Assembly (NCBI RefSeq): GCF_018130785.1
Contig: NZ_JAFCJT010000002.1
Span: forward strand, 372,001-436,000
Length of the DNA stretch: 64,000 nt
Direction of reading: 5' to 3'
Origin: Bradyrhizobium liaoningense
GTDB lineage: Bacteria > Pseudomonadota > Alphaproteobacteria > Rhizobiales > Xanthobacteraceae
A model generated the notes under the pieces. That model was not told where the DNA came from, searched no databases, and saw only the letters and a list, made by a program, of their open reading frames with translations. The translations under genes were made by a program, and so were the position numbers. Shown piece after piece: positions 19,221 through 28,427 of the stretch; position 1 is the stretch's first letter; each line of letters starts with the position of its first letter.

Positions 19221-21649
19221 GACGTGTCCTTGAGCGGCAAGGGCAGGGCGATCTGGAGTGTTGCACCGCTCCCCTCATTTTGAAAGGCCGAAAGCCGGCC
19301 GGCGTGAGCCTCGATGATCGATCGGCAGATCGCGAGTCCCATCCCCAGACCGCCCGATTTCGTCGTGAAGAAGGGGGTGAAGATGCGTTGCTTTACGTCC
19401 TTGCCGAGGCCGACACCGCAGTCCGTCACGGTGAGGAGCAGGCGGTCACCGTCGTCGTCGTTCGTCCGGTTCGAGCGGATCGCCAATTCGCGCGGGCGAT
19501 CGACATTGGCTTGCATGGCTTCGATGCCGTTCATCACAAGGTTGATCAGCACCTGCTGGAGCTGGATTCGGTCGCCGCAAATCCTGGGCAGGTCGGACGC
19601 CAACTCCATTCGCACCGACACCGCATGGGTCGCGAGCTCGCGCCGAACGAGCGCCACCGCCTCCCTGACCACCTGGTTGATGTCGAGTGGAACGACTTCG
19701 ATCTCGGTTTTCTTCGCGAGTGCCCTGATCCGGCGGATCACCTCGCTGGCCCGATTGGCGTCCTCGACAATCCATTCTGCTGAACGGCGCGCAGCCTCAA
19801 GGTCGGCGGGGTTGCGGTCGAGCCAAGCGATGCAGGCGTCCGCATTGGAGATCACGGCGGCGAGAGGCTGGGTGATTTCGTGGGCAATCGAGGCCGTAAG
19901 TTCGCCGAGCGTCGTGACGCGCGTGACATGGGCGAGCTCGCCTTGCGTCTTGCGCAGCGCCTCTTCCGCCTGCTCAACGCGGATCGTCGCCGTGACGTCG
20001 GTGCTGACGCCGCGATAGCCGAGAAAATTGCCTTTCGCGTCATGAAGGGGCTTGCCGCTGGTGCGCACGTAGATCGGAGATCCGTTACGATCCCTGCTGC
20101 GGTAGACCAGATCGCGGAACGGAAGGTGGGCATCTAGCGCCGCGCGATGCTGCTCCCATTTCTCCGGCTCGAACTCGACATCGGGCGGAATGTCCCAGCG
20201 GGTCAGGCCGATCAAACCCGTCGGCGCAGCGCTGGACGTATCGGCATGTTCCGATATCTGGGTAATGCGGTGGTCCGGCCCGGTCTCCCAGAACCAGTCT
20301 GATGCGGTTTCGGCATAGTCGCGGAACCGCTCCTCGGATGCCTTGAGCTCGTCGAACGCCTTTTGCAGCGCCTCTTTGGCCGTGAACTGCTCGGTGACGT
20401 CCACGTGCGTGCCGATGATTTCGGTCACCTCGCCGTCGCCGCCAATCACCGGATGTCCCTCGCTATGGACGCGTCTGATCGAGCCGTCTGGACGCGCGAT
20501 CCGGAAGTCGATCTGGAAGGGCTGCTTTTGCCGGATCGCTTCACGTTCCATCTCGACAATCCGCTGAAAGTCCTCCGGCAGGATACGTTGCTGAAAAGCC
20601 CGGGCCGGCACATCGATCTGGTCCGGCTCAAACCCGAACAGGCGGTAGAGTTCGGCCGAGCGGTAGGCGAATTCATGACGATGAACGTCCCAGGCCCAGC
20701 TGCTCGTTTGGCTGAGGCGTTGGGCTTCAGCCAAATAGGCTTCGCTGCGACGCAGCCTCTGTTCCGCTTCCTTCGCAATCGTGACATCGGTCACCGCCCC
20801 GACGAACTCGATGCGCCCGGATGCGTGTCGTACCGCACGTGCCACGGAATGGAGATATTTGACCGATCCGTCCGGCATCAGCAGACGATACTCGTGGTCA
20901 AAATCCTGTGCCAAGCGGTAGGCCCGATCAAGGGTCCTGCGGACCGTATCGCGATCTTCCGGATGGATGCGCTGAAGGGCGAAGTTCAGGGTCGGCTTCG
21001 TCGCCGGGTCGCATTGGAAGATGCGAAAGGTCTCCCTCGACCAGACGGCTTCGCCCGTCGCGACGTTCAGGCCAAAGCTGCCGGTGTGGCTCAGTTCCTG
21101 CGCCTGGGCGAGGTAGGTCTCGTTCTGCCGCAGAGCATCCTCCGTCTCCTTGCGCTGGGTGATGTTCTCGCAGGCGACCAGCAGGATCGGCGTGCCATCG
21201 CCGCGCAGCATCGCCTTGGCGTTTTCACGGACCCAGAGCACCGAGCCGTCCTTCCGGAACTTGCGAATTTCCCAGGTATGCGACTGGTCCAGGGTCGTCA
21301 GGCACAACGCGACGCATTGACGAACGAAGTCGTGGTCCTCCTCGAAGAAGACGTTCAGCACGGAGTGGCCGATCAGCTCGGCCGTCGTGTAGCCCAGTTG
21401 TGCGGCGCCAAATGTATTCACGTTGAGCACCGTTCCGGCTGGATCAACCATGAAGTACATGACCGGATTGTGCTCGAACACCTCGCGCCATTGCTTCACG
21501 GCGTCACGCAGACCGGTGTTCTGCCGCGGGTCGTCTGCGACCGCGGGCCTGGCCTTCTCTCCGTTGCCGAATGATCGAAGCGCCGCAAGGCCGCCGAGCA
21601 GGAATTGTGCGGCCGAATTCCCGATTTTCGTGATCTGGCCAGGCATCAT
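19217..21649 (-). CDS. Multi-PAS sensor histidine kinase
   Basis: About 810 residues, apparently soluble. At least four PAS/PAC repeats are visible: [73 protein letters not shown]. Then a HisKA helix follows with His590 in [20 protein letters not shown], and an HATPase domain ([36 protein letters not shown]). PAS-rich, FixL-like kinases of this type sense redox or small ligands; no haem-ligand motif could be assigned. The start is uncertain: ATG 21649 has no clear Shine-Dalgarno, and an in-frame ATG occurs at 21802. It is coupled to the FixJ-like gene. Confidence 0.92.
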   Translation of the reverse strand: MMPGQITKIGNSAAQFLLGGLAALRSFGNGEKARPAVADDPRQNTGLRDAVKQWREVFEHNPVMYFMVDPAGTVLNVNTFGAAQLGYTTAELIGHSVLNVFFEEDHDFVRQCVALCLTTLDQSHTWEIRKFRKDGSVLWVRENAKAMLRGDGTPILLVACENITQRKETEDALRQNETYLAQAQELSHTGSFGLNVATGEAVWSRETFRIFQCDPATKPTLNFALQRIHPEDRDTVRRTLDRAYRLAQDFDHEYRLLMPDGSVKYLHSVARAVRHASGRIEFVGAVTDVTIAKEAEQRLRRSEAYLAEAQRLSQTSSWAWDVHRHEFAYRSAELYRLFGFEPDQIDVPARAFQQRILPEDFQRIVEMEREAIRQKQPFQIDFRIARPDGSIRRVHSEGHPVIGGDGEVTEIIGTHVDVTEQFTAKEALQKAFDELKASEERFRDYAETASDWFWETGPDHRITQISEHADTSSAAPTGLIGLTRWDIPPDVEFEPEKWEQHRAALDAHLPFRDLVYRSRDRNGSPIYVRTSGKPLHDAKGNFLGYRGVSTDVTATIRVEQAEEALRKTQGELAHVTRVTTLGELTASIAHEITQPLAAVISNADACIAWLDRNPADLEAARRSAEWIVEDANRASEVIRRIRALAKKTEIEVVPLDINQVVREAVALVRRELATHAVSVRMELASDLPRICGDRIQLQQVLINLVMNGIEAMQANVDRPRELAIRSNRTNDDDGDRLLLTVTDCGVGLGKDVKQRIFTPFFTTKSGGLGMGLAICRSIIEAHAGRLSAFQNEGSGATLQIALPLPLKDTS

Positions 21650-22111
21650 CGCAAGCGTCCGGCTCGCTGGCGTCAATGCGAGTAGAGCACTTTGCAATAA
21701 CAGGGGCAATTCCCTCCGACCAAAGTAGGATTTCGCGCGAAACTCCCGGTCGCCGTGCAACTGGCAAGCGTTGCTCTGTCTCGTTGCGGCAGAGGCCCGC
21801 AAAACTACGGCACAAACCTACGTATAGCTCGCGCATCCCTAGTTCTAGCGCGCATTTACCTCCGTACAATTGAGCGATGCGTTGCAGGCGGCCTAGTCTT
21901 GCGGCCAATCGAGAGGAGGCGATTGCGGAGCACGAATTGTCGAGATGCTCGGTGTGTTGCACCCAAAGAGCCAAGCTCTGCGTCCGCCGCCCTGACTTGC
22001 CGGATGAATCGGCGGTCACGATTGAGAAGCCGCATTTTCCGTGACGACCGTGGTGACCGTGCATTTGCGCACAGGGAAGCCAGGATCCCAAGAGGTCAAG
22101 AGGAGAGGATA
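21650..22111. other. Divergent control region between the PAS kinase and the cysteine-rich island
   Basis: 462 bases without an established gene; it must hold the promoters for the minus-strand kinase operon and for the plus-strand mini-protein genes. A short cysteine-rich frame lies at 21877-22044 (listed separately). No palindromic operator or sigma-54 signature was recognised. Confidence 0.6.
21877..22044 (+). CDS. Possible cysteine-rich micro-protein
   Basis: 55 codons from ATG 21877, or 35 from TTG 21937 with GGAG six bases upstream. The product contains SRCSVCCTQRAKLCVRRPD, with four Cys in a CxxCC...C spacing similar to the neighbouring small proteins. The ATG start has only a weak ribosome site. 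The cysteine clustering and position at the head of an island of similar mini-proteins are the only support, so treat it as a candidate. Confidence 0.3.
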   Translation: MRCRRPSLAANREEAIAEHELSRCSVCCTQRAKLCVRRPDLPDESAVTIEKPHFP

Positions 22112-22300
22112 ATGTGCGATAGCCCCGAGTACTCCGAGCGCCGCCCTGATTCCAAGGGCTGTGCTGTCTGCGCCGGCAAGTTTGGCCTGATCCGATACTA
22201 CTCGTGGCGGGCGCCACTCTGCTCCAGAAAATGTCTTGATCGCTTCAGGGCGCGCCGCGAACGCGACCGCCGATGGCTGTTTCGATTTCAGGCGGCATGA
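22112..22300 (+). CDS. Small cysteine-rich protein, zinc-finger-like
   Basis: 62 residues, ATG 22112 preceded by AGGAGAGG at ideal distance. Four cysteines in a C-x2-C-x16-C-x3-C layout (GCAVCAGKFGL ... APLCSRKCLDRF) suggest a treble-clef or zinc-ribbon fold; the tail is strongly basic (RFRARRERDRRWLFRF). No family recognised. It is the first well-supported gene of a plus-strand island divergent from the PAS kinase. It may bind metal or nucleic acid, but that is inference from composition. Confidence 0.65.
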   Translation: MCDSPEYSERRPDSKGCAVCAGKFGLIRYYSWRAPLCSRKCLDRFRARRERDRRWLFRFQAA

Positions 22301-22352
22301 GGATCAGCCGCGCATCTGGCCCGTCAGGCAATTCCTTCATCAGGAGGCTGCG

Positions 22353-22748
22353 TTGAACCGTACCTGCAAGCTCCTGCTGGCGATCGCGCTGCCGCTTCCG
22401 CTGGTGACGGGCGTGGAGGCCGACGAAGCTGGACGGGATGGTTCACATCGTCATCATCCGCTTCAGGATCAACTGCTGCACGAGAAGTTCTATTCCAGCT
22501 GGCACATGCCGGACAATCCTGTGCTCAGCTGCTGCAACAACGCGGATTGTTACCCGACCGAGGTGCGATACGTCGACGGGAGGGTCTACGCGCGTCGCCG
22601 GGAAGACGGGAAGTACATTCTCATCCCATCCCAGAAGGTCGAGCGAAACAGGGACAATCCCGACGGCCGCAACCATCTCTGCGCGCCGCCGCCGTCCGCC
22701 TCTCTGGTCGACACCGTTTACTGCTTCGCGTTGGGAGGTGCCACGTGA
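22353..22748 (+). CDS. Small secreted protein with Cys-Cys motif
   Basis: 131 residues from a TTG start with AGGAGG five bases upstream. The signal peptide (NRTCKLLLAIALPLPLVTGVEA) is followed by a His-rich stretch (GSHRHHPLQDQ) and a compact domain (FYSSWHMPDNPVLSCCNNAD, CYPTEVRYVDGRVYARRRED), ending HLCAPPP...YCFALGG. I recognise the SCCxxxDC...W/Y pattern from unnamed rhizobial secreted proteins. The function is unknown; the paired cysteines suggest disulphides or metal binding in the periplasm. Its stop overlaps the GTG of the next gene. Confidence 0.68.
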   Translation: MNRTCKLLLAIALPLPLVTGVEADEAGRDGSHRHHPLQDQLLHEKFYSSWHMPDNPVLSCCNNADCYPTEVRYVDGRVYARRREDGKYILIPSQKVERNRDNPDGRNHLCAPPPSASLVDTVYCFALGGAT

Positions 22749-22933
22749 GATTCATATTGGTGAATGGCAGGACCCCTTTTCGCAAAACATTCTGTCTATG
22801 GTGCTGCGAGGAGATCAGCGGCGGATACCTCCGCGATGCGAAGACGCTGCTGCCCTACTGCGGCTACGGGTGTTACGCGCTTCATCACGAAGCAGCGCCG
22901 TTGATCGAGAGGCGAGCGCAGGCGGCGTCTTGA
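22745..22933 (+). CDS. Small cysteine-rich protein, RF(I/M)LVN family copy 1
   Basis: 62 residues from GTG 22745, which overlaps the preceding TGA by four bases (coupled translation). It begins with RFILVNGRTPFRKTFCLWCC and continues with LPYCGYGCYALHH, giving Cys pairs typical of a zinc-binding knuckle. It shares its first residues and Cys layout with the gene at 22993. No named family; similar short frames are, to my recollection, common unnamed proteins in Bradyrhizobium. Confidence 0.68.
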   Translation: MRFILVNGRTPFRKTFCLWCCEEISGGYLRDAKTLLPYCGYGCYALHHEAAPLIERRAQAAS

Positions 22934-22992
22934 GCAGACGGGTGGGCGAGGCGCATCGGCGGACGCGGCTGCCGGCACGAGAGGACACGACG

Positions 22993-23304
22993 TTGAGATT
23001 CATGCTCGTCAATCAGGGCCAACCTCGCCATGGCGGCACCTGCAGCGCGTGCGCCCAGCCGCTGGGCTCGAGTTACGTCCGGCATGTGTCCACGCAACGG
23101 CGGTACTGCGCGTATGATTGCTACCGCCGATATCAGCAGACGAACATGGAAACGCTCTGGCCTTACCGCAGTTCGCTCGAGGCGATCACGGTGTTCGCGG
23201 CTATTTCGAGCTGGAGCTGGATGATGCAGATGAGCGCGCTCTCGCGCACGCTGACGGAAGCATTTCTGCGCGCGCACGAACCTTCTGACCACGGAAGGAG
23301 GTGA
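22993..23304 (+). CDS. Small cysteine-rich protein, RF(I/M)LVN family copy 2
   Basis: 103 residues from TTG 22993 (RFMLVNQGQPRHGGTCSAC), with an alternative ATG at 23002. The N-terminal half has CSAC ... RRYCAYDCYRRYQ, aligning with the gene at 22745. The C-terminal half is extra and mildly amphipathic (LEAITVFAAISSWSWMMQMS) and could be a membrane or partner-binding helix. The start codon is uncertain because the ribosome site (GAGAGGA) is only fair. Function unknown. Confidence 0.6.
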   Translation: MRFMLVNQGQPRHGGTCSACAQPLGSSYVRHVSTQRRYCAYDCYRRYQQTNMETLWPYRSSLEAITVFAAISSWSWMMQMSALSRTLTEAFLRAHEPSDHGRR

Positions 23305-23394
23305 CGGCTAGCCTAACGATGCGGGCCGCGCAGAGGGGGCGGCCGCAGTCACTGCATCCAGCTTCGCGCCGCGTCCAGCCCCGGCGTTGCGAAG

Positions 23395-25590
23395 CTAGGG
23401 CGCGGGGGCTGCGGCCGCTGCCGTGGATGCCGCGCTGACTTCGTGCGTCGTAATGCGTTGCTCGGACTTCGCCGTGGCTGTGCCGATGCCCTCGAACCGG
23501 GCGCGGTAGACCAGCACGTTCTCCATCACGCGCTGGACGTAGTTGCGCGTCTCCGACAGCGGGATGCGCTCGACCCAGTCGACCGGATCGACCTTGGGGT
23601 CGCGCGGGTCGCCGCGCGCCTGCACCCATTCGCGCACCCGGCCGCGGCCGGCATTGTAGCCGGCGAAGGTCATGATCTGGTCGCCGCGATATTCCGACAG
23701 CAGCGCGCTGAGCTCGGCCGCGCCCATCTGCGTGTTGTAGACGGGATCGGAGACCATCCTGTCCCAGTCATAGGTCAGGCCAAAGCGTCTTGCGGTATCG
23801 CGGCCCGCCTCCGGCGTCACCTGCATCAGCCCGACGGCGTTGGCGGCAGATTTGTCGCGCTGGTCGAACGAGCTTTCGGTGCGTGCCACCGAGTAGATCA
23901 CGCTGGTCTCGATCGCGGGCGCGACCTGCTTGTGCTCGGGGATGCCGATGGTCGGGAAGGCGTAATGGTCGAGCGCAAGCCCGCGCGCCAGCGCCGACTT
24001 GCCGACCTGCAGCATCACGCGCGCATCGTTGCGCCGGCCGGCGAGTTCGCCGAGCGCTTCCAGGGTTGCGACGTCGGTGCTCTCCTTGGCAAAATCTTCG
24101 GCGTAGTAAAACACCACGTCGCGCTCGCCGATGCCGTAGAGCATCTCGGCCGCGCGCACCCGCTCGTCCGCGGGCTGCGTATCGGCCGCGGCCAGCACGG
24201 GTGAGGGCGGGCGCAGCTCGATCCGGTCGAGGCCGAGCCTGGCGCGTGCGAGCTGGCCGTAATAGGCGGTCGGATAGCGCGCGGCGGCCTGATAGCTCAT
24301 GCGCGCATCGGCCGTCGCGCCCATCGCCTCGGCCGCGCGGCCGCGCCAGTAATGCGCACGCGACAGCGCGATCGGGTTGACCGAGCCTTCGTCGATCGCG
24401 GCGAAATGCACCATCGCCACCTTGGGATCGTCGAGATAGCGCAGCGCGATCCAGCCGCACATGAAGTGGTAGTCGATGCGATAGACTTCCATCGCGGGTA
24501 CCGCCGCCGCGCGCACCACGTCGTAGGCGGTCCTCGACTTGCCCTGGTCGAGCAGCTTTCGCGCGAGCAGGCGGCGCTCGCGCCACCAGGCATCGGTGTC
24601 CTGGGCCGCCATCGTGTCGGACGCGGCGGCCAGGATCACCTCGGCGGCGTCATCGATGCGGTCGTTCTGGAGATGCCACTGCGCGCGGCACAGGACATAG
24701 CCGAGATCGCGGCGCGCCTCGGCCGGCACGTCCTCGAGATAATCCCCCGCCTTGCTGGCTTTGCCGGTGACCGCCGAGCAGGCCTTGACGATCGCGAGCG
24801 CATCTTCGCCGAGCCGCTTGGCCGCGCGCCTTGCGCCGGCGTAGTCCTTGGCGCCGAGGCGCTTGTCCATGCGGGCGCGATGGTCGTCAGCGGTCAGGAG
24901 ATCGCGGAATGCCTCGTAGGAATCCTCCTCGCTGCGCTCGGACAATTCGTCCGTACGCCAGGCCTCGCGCACGAGGCGAGCGGCCCTGTCGGCCTCGCCT
25001 TCGGTCAGCAGCACGCGGGCGAGCGCGAACTTGCCCTTGGCGCTGGTCGGCCGGTCCATCGTGAACTTGTGCACGGTCGCCGCATCGCTTTTCTCCTGCC
25101 ACAGCCGGGCCTCGGCGCGGCGGCGGAGCAGAGCGTTGCTCGGCCAGTCCGGATTGGCGGCGACGAAGGCCGCGTAGCGCTTGAAATTCGCGGTGCTCTC
25201 GGAGTGGCGCAGCATGAACCAGTCGGCGAGCTTCTGTCCGGCGGGATCGGCAATGCGGTCGCGCGCCGCGCTCGCATCCTCGGTCTTGCCCTTGCGTGCG
25301 AGATCGATGGCGTCCTTCAGCGCGGCGAGGTCGCCGGTGAGCGGTGGGGCTGCCTGCTTGTCCGAGGGCTCGTCGTCCTTCTTCGACTTGCGCCTGGCAT
25401 CGGCGTGCTTGCCGTGGCGCGACTTCGCGGCGGCATGACGCTGCTTGCCGGCCTTGTTGCTGGCTTTCGCCTCATGCGTCTTCTTCGACGCGGACGACTT
25501 GTGACTGCTCTTCGCTGCGAGCTCACTAGGGATGAAGGCCAAAGCGGCCACGGTAACGACACACGCGAGCGAGCGTAGGCACTGGTTCAT
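23395..25590 (-). CDS. Soluble lytic murein transglycosylase, Slt family
   Basis: 731 residues. Signal peptide (NQCLRSLACVVTVAALAFIPSELAAK), a Lys/His/Ser-rich low-complexity region (SSHKSSASKKTHEAKASNKA and on), a long helical superhelix domain, then the SLT catalytic domain with Glu in SVARTESSFDQRDKSAANAV, followed by GLMQVTP and FAGYNAGRGRVREW. It cleaves peptidoglycan to 1,6-anhydro products in the periplasm. The start is ATG 25590, behind a G-rich ribosome site; a longer in-frame ATG at 25701 lacks one. The basic N-terminal tail may anchor it to the wall. Confidence 0.94.
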   Translation of the reverse strand: MNQCLRSLACVVTVAALAFIPSELAAKSSHKSSASKKTHEAKASNKAGKQRHAAAKSRHGKHADARRKSKKDDEPSDKQAAPPLTGDLAALKDAIDLARKGKTEDASAARDRIADPAGQKLADWFMLRHSESTANFKRYAAFVAANPDWPSNALLRRRAEARLWQEKSDAATVHKFTMDRPTSAKGKFALARVLLTEGEADRAARLVREAWRTDELSERSEEDSYEAFRDLLTADDHRARMDKRLGAKDYAGARRAAKRLGEDALAIVKACSAVTGKASKAGDYLEDVPAEARRDLGYVLCRAQWHLQNDRIDDAAEVILAAASDTMAAQDTDAWWRERRLLARKLLDQGKSRTAYDVVRAAAVPAMEVYRIDYHFMCGWIALRYLDDPKVAMVHFAAIDEGSVNPIALSRAHYWRGRAAEAMGATADARMSYQAAARYPTAYYGQLARARLGLDRIELRPPSPVLAAADTQPADERVRAAEMLYGIGERDVVFYYAEDFAKESTDVATLEALGELAGRRNDARVMLQVGKSALARGLALDHYAFPTIGIPEHKQVAPAIETSVIYSVARTESSFDQRDKSAANAVGLMQVTPEAGRDTARRFGLTYDWDRMVSDPVYNTQMGAAELSALLSEYRGDQIMTFAGYNAGRGRVREWVQARGDPRDPKVDPVDWVERIPLSETRNYVQRVMENVLVYRARFEGIGTATAKSEQRITTHEVSAASTAAAAAPAP

Positions 25591-25914
25591 TCGATGGTCC
25601 CCCTGCGAAACCACTACAAACCAAGGTCCGCGACGACATGCGGCTTGAGAATCAAAGACGACAACGAAGACGATGCCACGACATCGTTTCGCATTCCTCA
25701 CGCTCCTTCAACAATGCGGCAAAATACGGATGGGAACTCGGGAACTTCCGAAATCGCGGAAATGGCAACCCTTTAGCTTTTGTTAACGAATGGGGCTCGC
25801 GCGACGGTTGCGTGCGGTCAGGGGCGTCGCGAAGGCCAGATTGCGCGTGTTCCCGTGGTCAAATCCGGTGTATTGAGTTCCCGAAGCCGTTCTTGCAGCA
25901 TTTGCCCCGCACCC
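25591..25914. other. Divergent promoter region, no gene seen
   Basis: 324 bases between the start codons of the lytic transglycosylase (minus) and the adenylate cyclase (plus). Composition is noticeably more AT-rich near 25740-25790. I see no gene, palindrome or known operator here. Confidence 0.5.
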
Positions 25915-27651
25915 ATGCCACTTTTCAACCAGTCGATCCGGCGCAAGATCGTTGGCATCGCCCTCGGATTGATCGTCCTGATGCTGGTCACCTCGATCCT
26001 GTCGATGGTGATGTCGAGCCAGGTCGGCGTCCTGCTCGACGAGCTGACCGATCGCTACATTCCGGCCTACGGCCATCTGGCGCGCGCCAACATCCGCTCG
26101 CTGGAGCGGTCGGTGGCGCTGCGGCGGATGGTCATGATGAAGATGCAGGCGCCCTCGGAGGAGGAGGCCTATGCGGCGCGCCTGCGCGAATTCGAGGAGG
26201 CCGATCGGAGGATCGACGAGGAGGCCGAAGCCGCGCGCACGCTCATCAACGCCATCATCGATGACTCCAGGACGCCGTCCGACAATGCCGGGCTGGCGCG
26301 GATCGAGACCCGCATCGAAACCGTTCTCACCGAGCTGCGGCAGGGGATGAACGAGGAGCACGCCAAGCTGCTCAAGCAGGTCGACGCCAAGCAGATGACG
26401 GAGACGCGCGGCACGCTCGAGCATCTCGACGCGCTGCGCGACCAGTTCAACCAGAAGATCGACGCGATCCGCGCCGACATGCTCAAGCAGGTCTTCGCCA
26501 GCACATCGACAGTGATCAGCCGCCAGCGGCAGGCGATCATCATTTCGGGCATCGTGACATTGCTCGCGGCGGTCGTCGGATTTGCTTTTGCGCTCCTGGT
26601 CTCCAGCGGCATCACACGGCCGGTGCGCCTCTTGCTCGCCGGCACCCGCGAGGTCGAGGCGGGTCATTTCGACAAGACCATCACCGTCTCGACAAAGGAT
26701 GAGATCGGCGAGCTCGCGGCCGCCTTCAACCGCATGACCGAGCAGTTGCGGCACAACGAACGCATCCGCGAGACTTTTGGCCGCTATATCGACCCCAAGG
26801 TCGTGCAGGGGCTGATCGACCGGCCGGAGGTCGCCATCGACGGCCAGCGCCGGGTGATGACCATCATGTTCTGCGACATGAGCGGCTTCACCTCGATGAG
26901 CGAGGGCATGACCCCGCGCGGCCTCGTCAAGGTGATGAACCACTATTTCACGGTGATGTCCGGTCCCATCAGGAACAATCGCGGCATCATCGACAAATAT
27001 ATCGGCGACGCCATCATGGCCTATTGGGGGCCTCCCTTCATCGAGGAGGACGAGCCGGCGCTGCTCGCCTGTTTCGCCTCCATCGACATGGCCGACCAGG
27101 TGCCCGCGCTCCAGAAGCAGTTGCCGGACCTGCTCGGCATCCGCGCCATGCCGGTGCCGTGCGACTTGCGGATCGGCATCGCCACCGGCGAGGTCCTGAC
27201 GGGCAGCATCGGCTCCGAGCTGATGATGAGCTTTACCGTGATGGGCGACGCTGTGAACCTGGCTTCGCGGTTGGAGGCCGTCAACAAGTCCTACGGCACC
27301 CGCATCCTGATCTCGCAGGCAACGGCGGACGCGATCGGCTCGGCCTGCGAGCTGCGCGAGATCGATCGCCTGGCGGTCGCCGGCCAGAGCGTGCCGCAAG
27401 CCATTTTCGAAGTGATGGGCAAGGCGCACGGGCTCAGTGTCCCGCAAGCTAGTCTGCGTTCGCACTACGCCGAAGGCCTCGCCGCCTATCGCGCGCAGCG
27501 CTTCGGCGATGCGCGCGCCGCGTTCAATGCGGCGCTCGAAGCCGTGCCCGGCGATGGCCCCTCGCGCACGCTGCTCGCCCGCATCGCGCAGTTCGAGACC
27601 GATCCGCCGGACGAAGGGTGGGACGGCGCCTGGCGGCTGGAGCAGAAATAG
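25915..27651 (+). CDS. Membrane-bound class III adenylate/guanylate cyclase with HAMP domain
   Basis: 578 residues from ATG 25915. One N-terminal transmembrane helix (KIVGIALGLIVLMLVTSILS), an extracytoplasmic helical sensor of about 160 residues, a second helix (IIISGIVTLLAAVVGFAFAL), a HAMP linker (ITRPVRLLLAGTREVEAGHF), then the catalytic domain: VMTIMFCDMSGFTSMSEG, NNRGIIDKYIGDAIMAYWG and MGDAVNLASRLEAVNKSYG. The two metal-binding Asp residues are present. It makes cAMP (or cGMP) in response to an unknown periplasmic signal. Initiation at earlier codons (25780) is possible but gives an unlikely N-terminus. Confidence 0.93.
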   Translation: MPLFNQSIRRKIVGIALGLIVLMLVTSILSMVMSSQVGVLLDELTDRYIPAYGHLARANIRSLERSVALRRMVMMKMQAPSEEEAYAARLREFEEADRRIDEEAEAARTLINAIIDDSRTPSDNAGLARIETRIETVLTELRQGMNEEHAKLLKQVDAKQMTETRGTLEHLDALRDQFNQKIDAIRADMLKQVFASTSTVISRQRQAIIISGIVTLLAAVVGFAFALLVSSGITRPVRLLLAGTREVEAGHFDKTITVSTKDEIGELAAAFNRMTEQLRHNERIRETFGRYIDPKVVQGLIDRPEVAIDGQRRVMTIMFCDMSGFTSMSEGMTPRGLVKVMNHYFTVMSGPIRNNRGIIDKYIGDAIMAYWGPPFIEEDEPALLACFASIDMADQVPALQKQLPDLLGIRAMPVPCDLRIGIATGEVLTGSIGSELMMSFTVMGDAVNLASRLEAVNKSYGTRILISQATADAIGSACELREIDRLAVAGQSVPQAIFEVMGKAHGLSVPQASLRSHYAEGLAAYRAQRFGDARAAFNAALEAVPGDGPSRTLLARIAQFETDPPDEGWDGAWRLEQK

Positions 27652-27653
27652 CT

Positions 27654-27691
27654 GTTTTTTCTGGGCCGGCACTGGCCTGTCCGGAAAAAAC
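27654..27691. repeat. Inverted repeat with T6/A6 arms
   Basis: GTTTTTTCTGG and CCGGAAAAAAC are near-perfect inverted copies 16 bases apart, directly after the cyclase stop. The T-run precedes the stem on either strand, so it is not a standard intrinsic terminator; its role is unclear. Confidence 0.45.
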
Positions 27692-27778
27692 GTTTCTACT
27701 CGATAACGATGTTCGCCGTGACCTATTTCTCAGGCTTAGGTTTGATGTCCCTTTGAGGCGTTTTACGGGGACGCGCCG

Positions 27779-27955
27779 ATGACAGAACTTCATGACAGGT
27801 TGGAACGGTTCGAGACGCTCACCGCCGAATGCGAGCTGATTGCCAAGCTCGCCACCGACAGCACCAAGCGGGAATTCTACCTGAAGCTGTCGGACCAGTA
27901 CCGCCAGCTGGCGGTGGATATGCGGAAGGTGATCGCGACCAAGGCTGCCGCCTGA
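27779..27955 (+). CDS. Small helical protein of unknown function
   Basis: 58 residues from ATG 27779: amphipathic and charged (ELHDRLERFETLTAECELIA ... EFYLKLSDQYRQLAVDMRKV), predicted as a helical hairpin with no membrane segment. ACGGGGA precedes the ATG. I recognise similar short frames as common unnamed proteins in Bradyrhizobium and Rhodopseudomonas. Good codon use over the whole length supports a real gene. Function unknown. Confidence 0.65.
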   Translation: MTELHDRLERFETLTAECELIAKLATDSTKREFYLKLSDQYRQLAVDMRKVIATKAAA

Positions 27956-28109
27956 CGCCGCCCTGCAATCCGTTCTTAATGTTTGGCGCGCATCCTCCGA
28001 GGATGCGAGCGTCGCGCTTCGACGATTGCTCGCAGTGGGAATGGCGAGGGCCGTTGCGGTGCAGCGTACCTCGCTGACGTCGCTTTGCCGCTCCTGACCA
28101 GGCAATCCC

Positions 28110-28322
28110 ATGCGCCTTGTTGCAGTCCTCATCTTTGCGCTCATGACGGCGGCCTGCAATCAGGAGCAGGACATCACCGGCTCGACCCCGGTCTGCGCGA
28201 TGCGGAACTACACCTCCTACAATCCCCGCGACATGAACCAGTGCGTTGCCGCCTGCAAGGCGTGCGACCACGGCAACACCGTCACCTGCACCACGTCCTG
28301 CACCCTCAAGGGCGCCCACTGA
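28110..28322 (+). CDS. Small cysteine-rich lipoprotein
   Basis: 70 residues. Lipoprotein signal peptide RLVAVLIFALMTAAC, with the lipobox LMTAAC giving a lipidated Cys at about residue 16. The mature part has six further cysteines (TPVCAMRN, QCVAACKACDHG, VTCTTSCTLK), suggesting a disulphide-rich periplasmic domain. No family recognised. It stands alone between two other small genes. Confidence 0.7.
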   Translation: MRLVAVLIFALMTAACNQEQDITGSTPVCAMRNYTSYNPRDMNQCVAACKACDHGNTVTCTTSCTLKGAH

Positions 28323-28427
28323 GCGGTGGAGCTCCCTTGAGCTCACGGGGCTGACGGTGCTTCGGCACCGGAACGATTCACATGGGTTAATCATTGAAGG
28401 GGTGGGCAGGACGCGGAGTCCTATGGA

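Noticed and set aside
20363..21574. 403-codon plus-strand frame opposite the PAS kinase
   Set aside because: Low-information composition and no ribosome site; the PAS/HisKA protein on the other strand explains the sequence.
21686..21699. ACTTTGCAATA word before the PAS kinase as a third copy of the pdh box
   Set aside because: It differs in the last bases of the palindromic TTTGCAAA core, so it was not counted.
25783..27672. 629-codon minus-strand frame opposite the adenylate cyclase
   Set aside because: Composition typical of antisense to a high-GC gene and no domain; the plus-strand cyclase is unambiguous.
27654..27691. Intrinsic terminator for the cyclase gene
   Set aside because: T-run lies 5' of the stem on both strands, the wrong order for a Rho-independent terminator; kept only as an inverted repeat.
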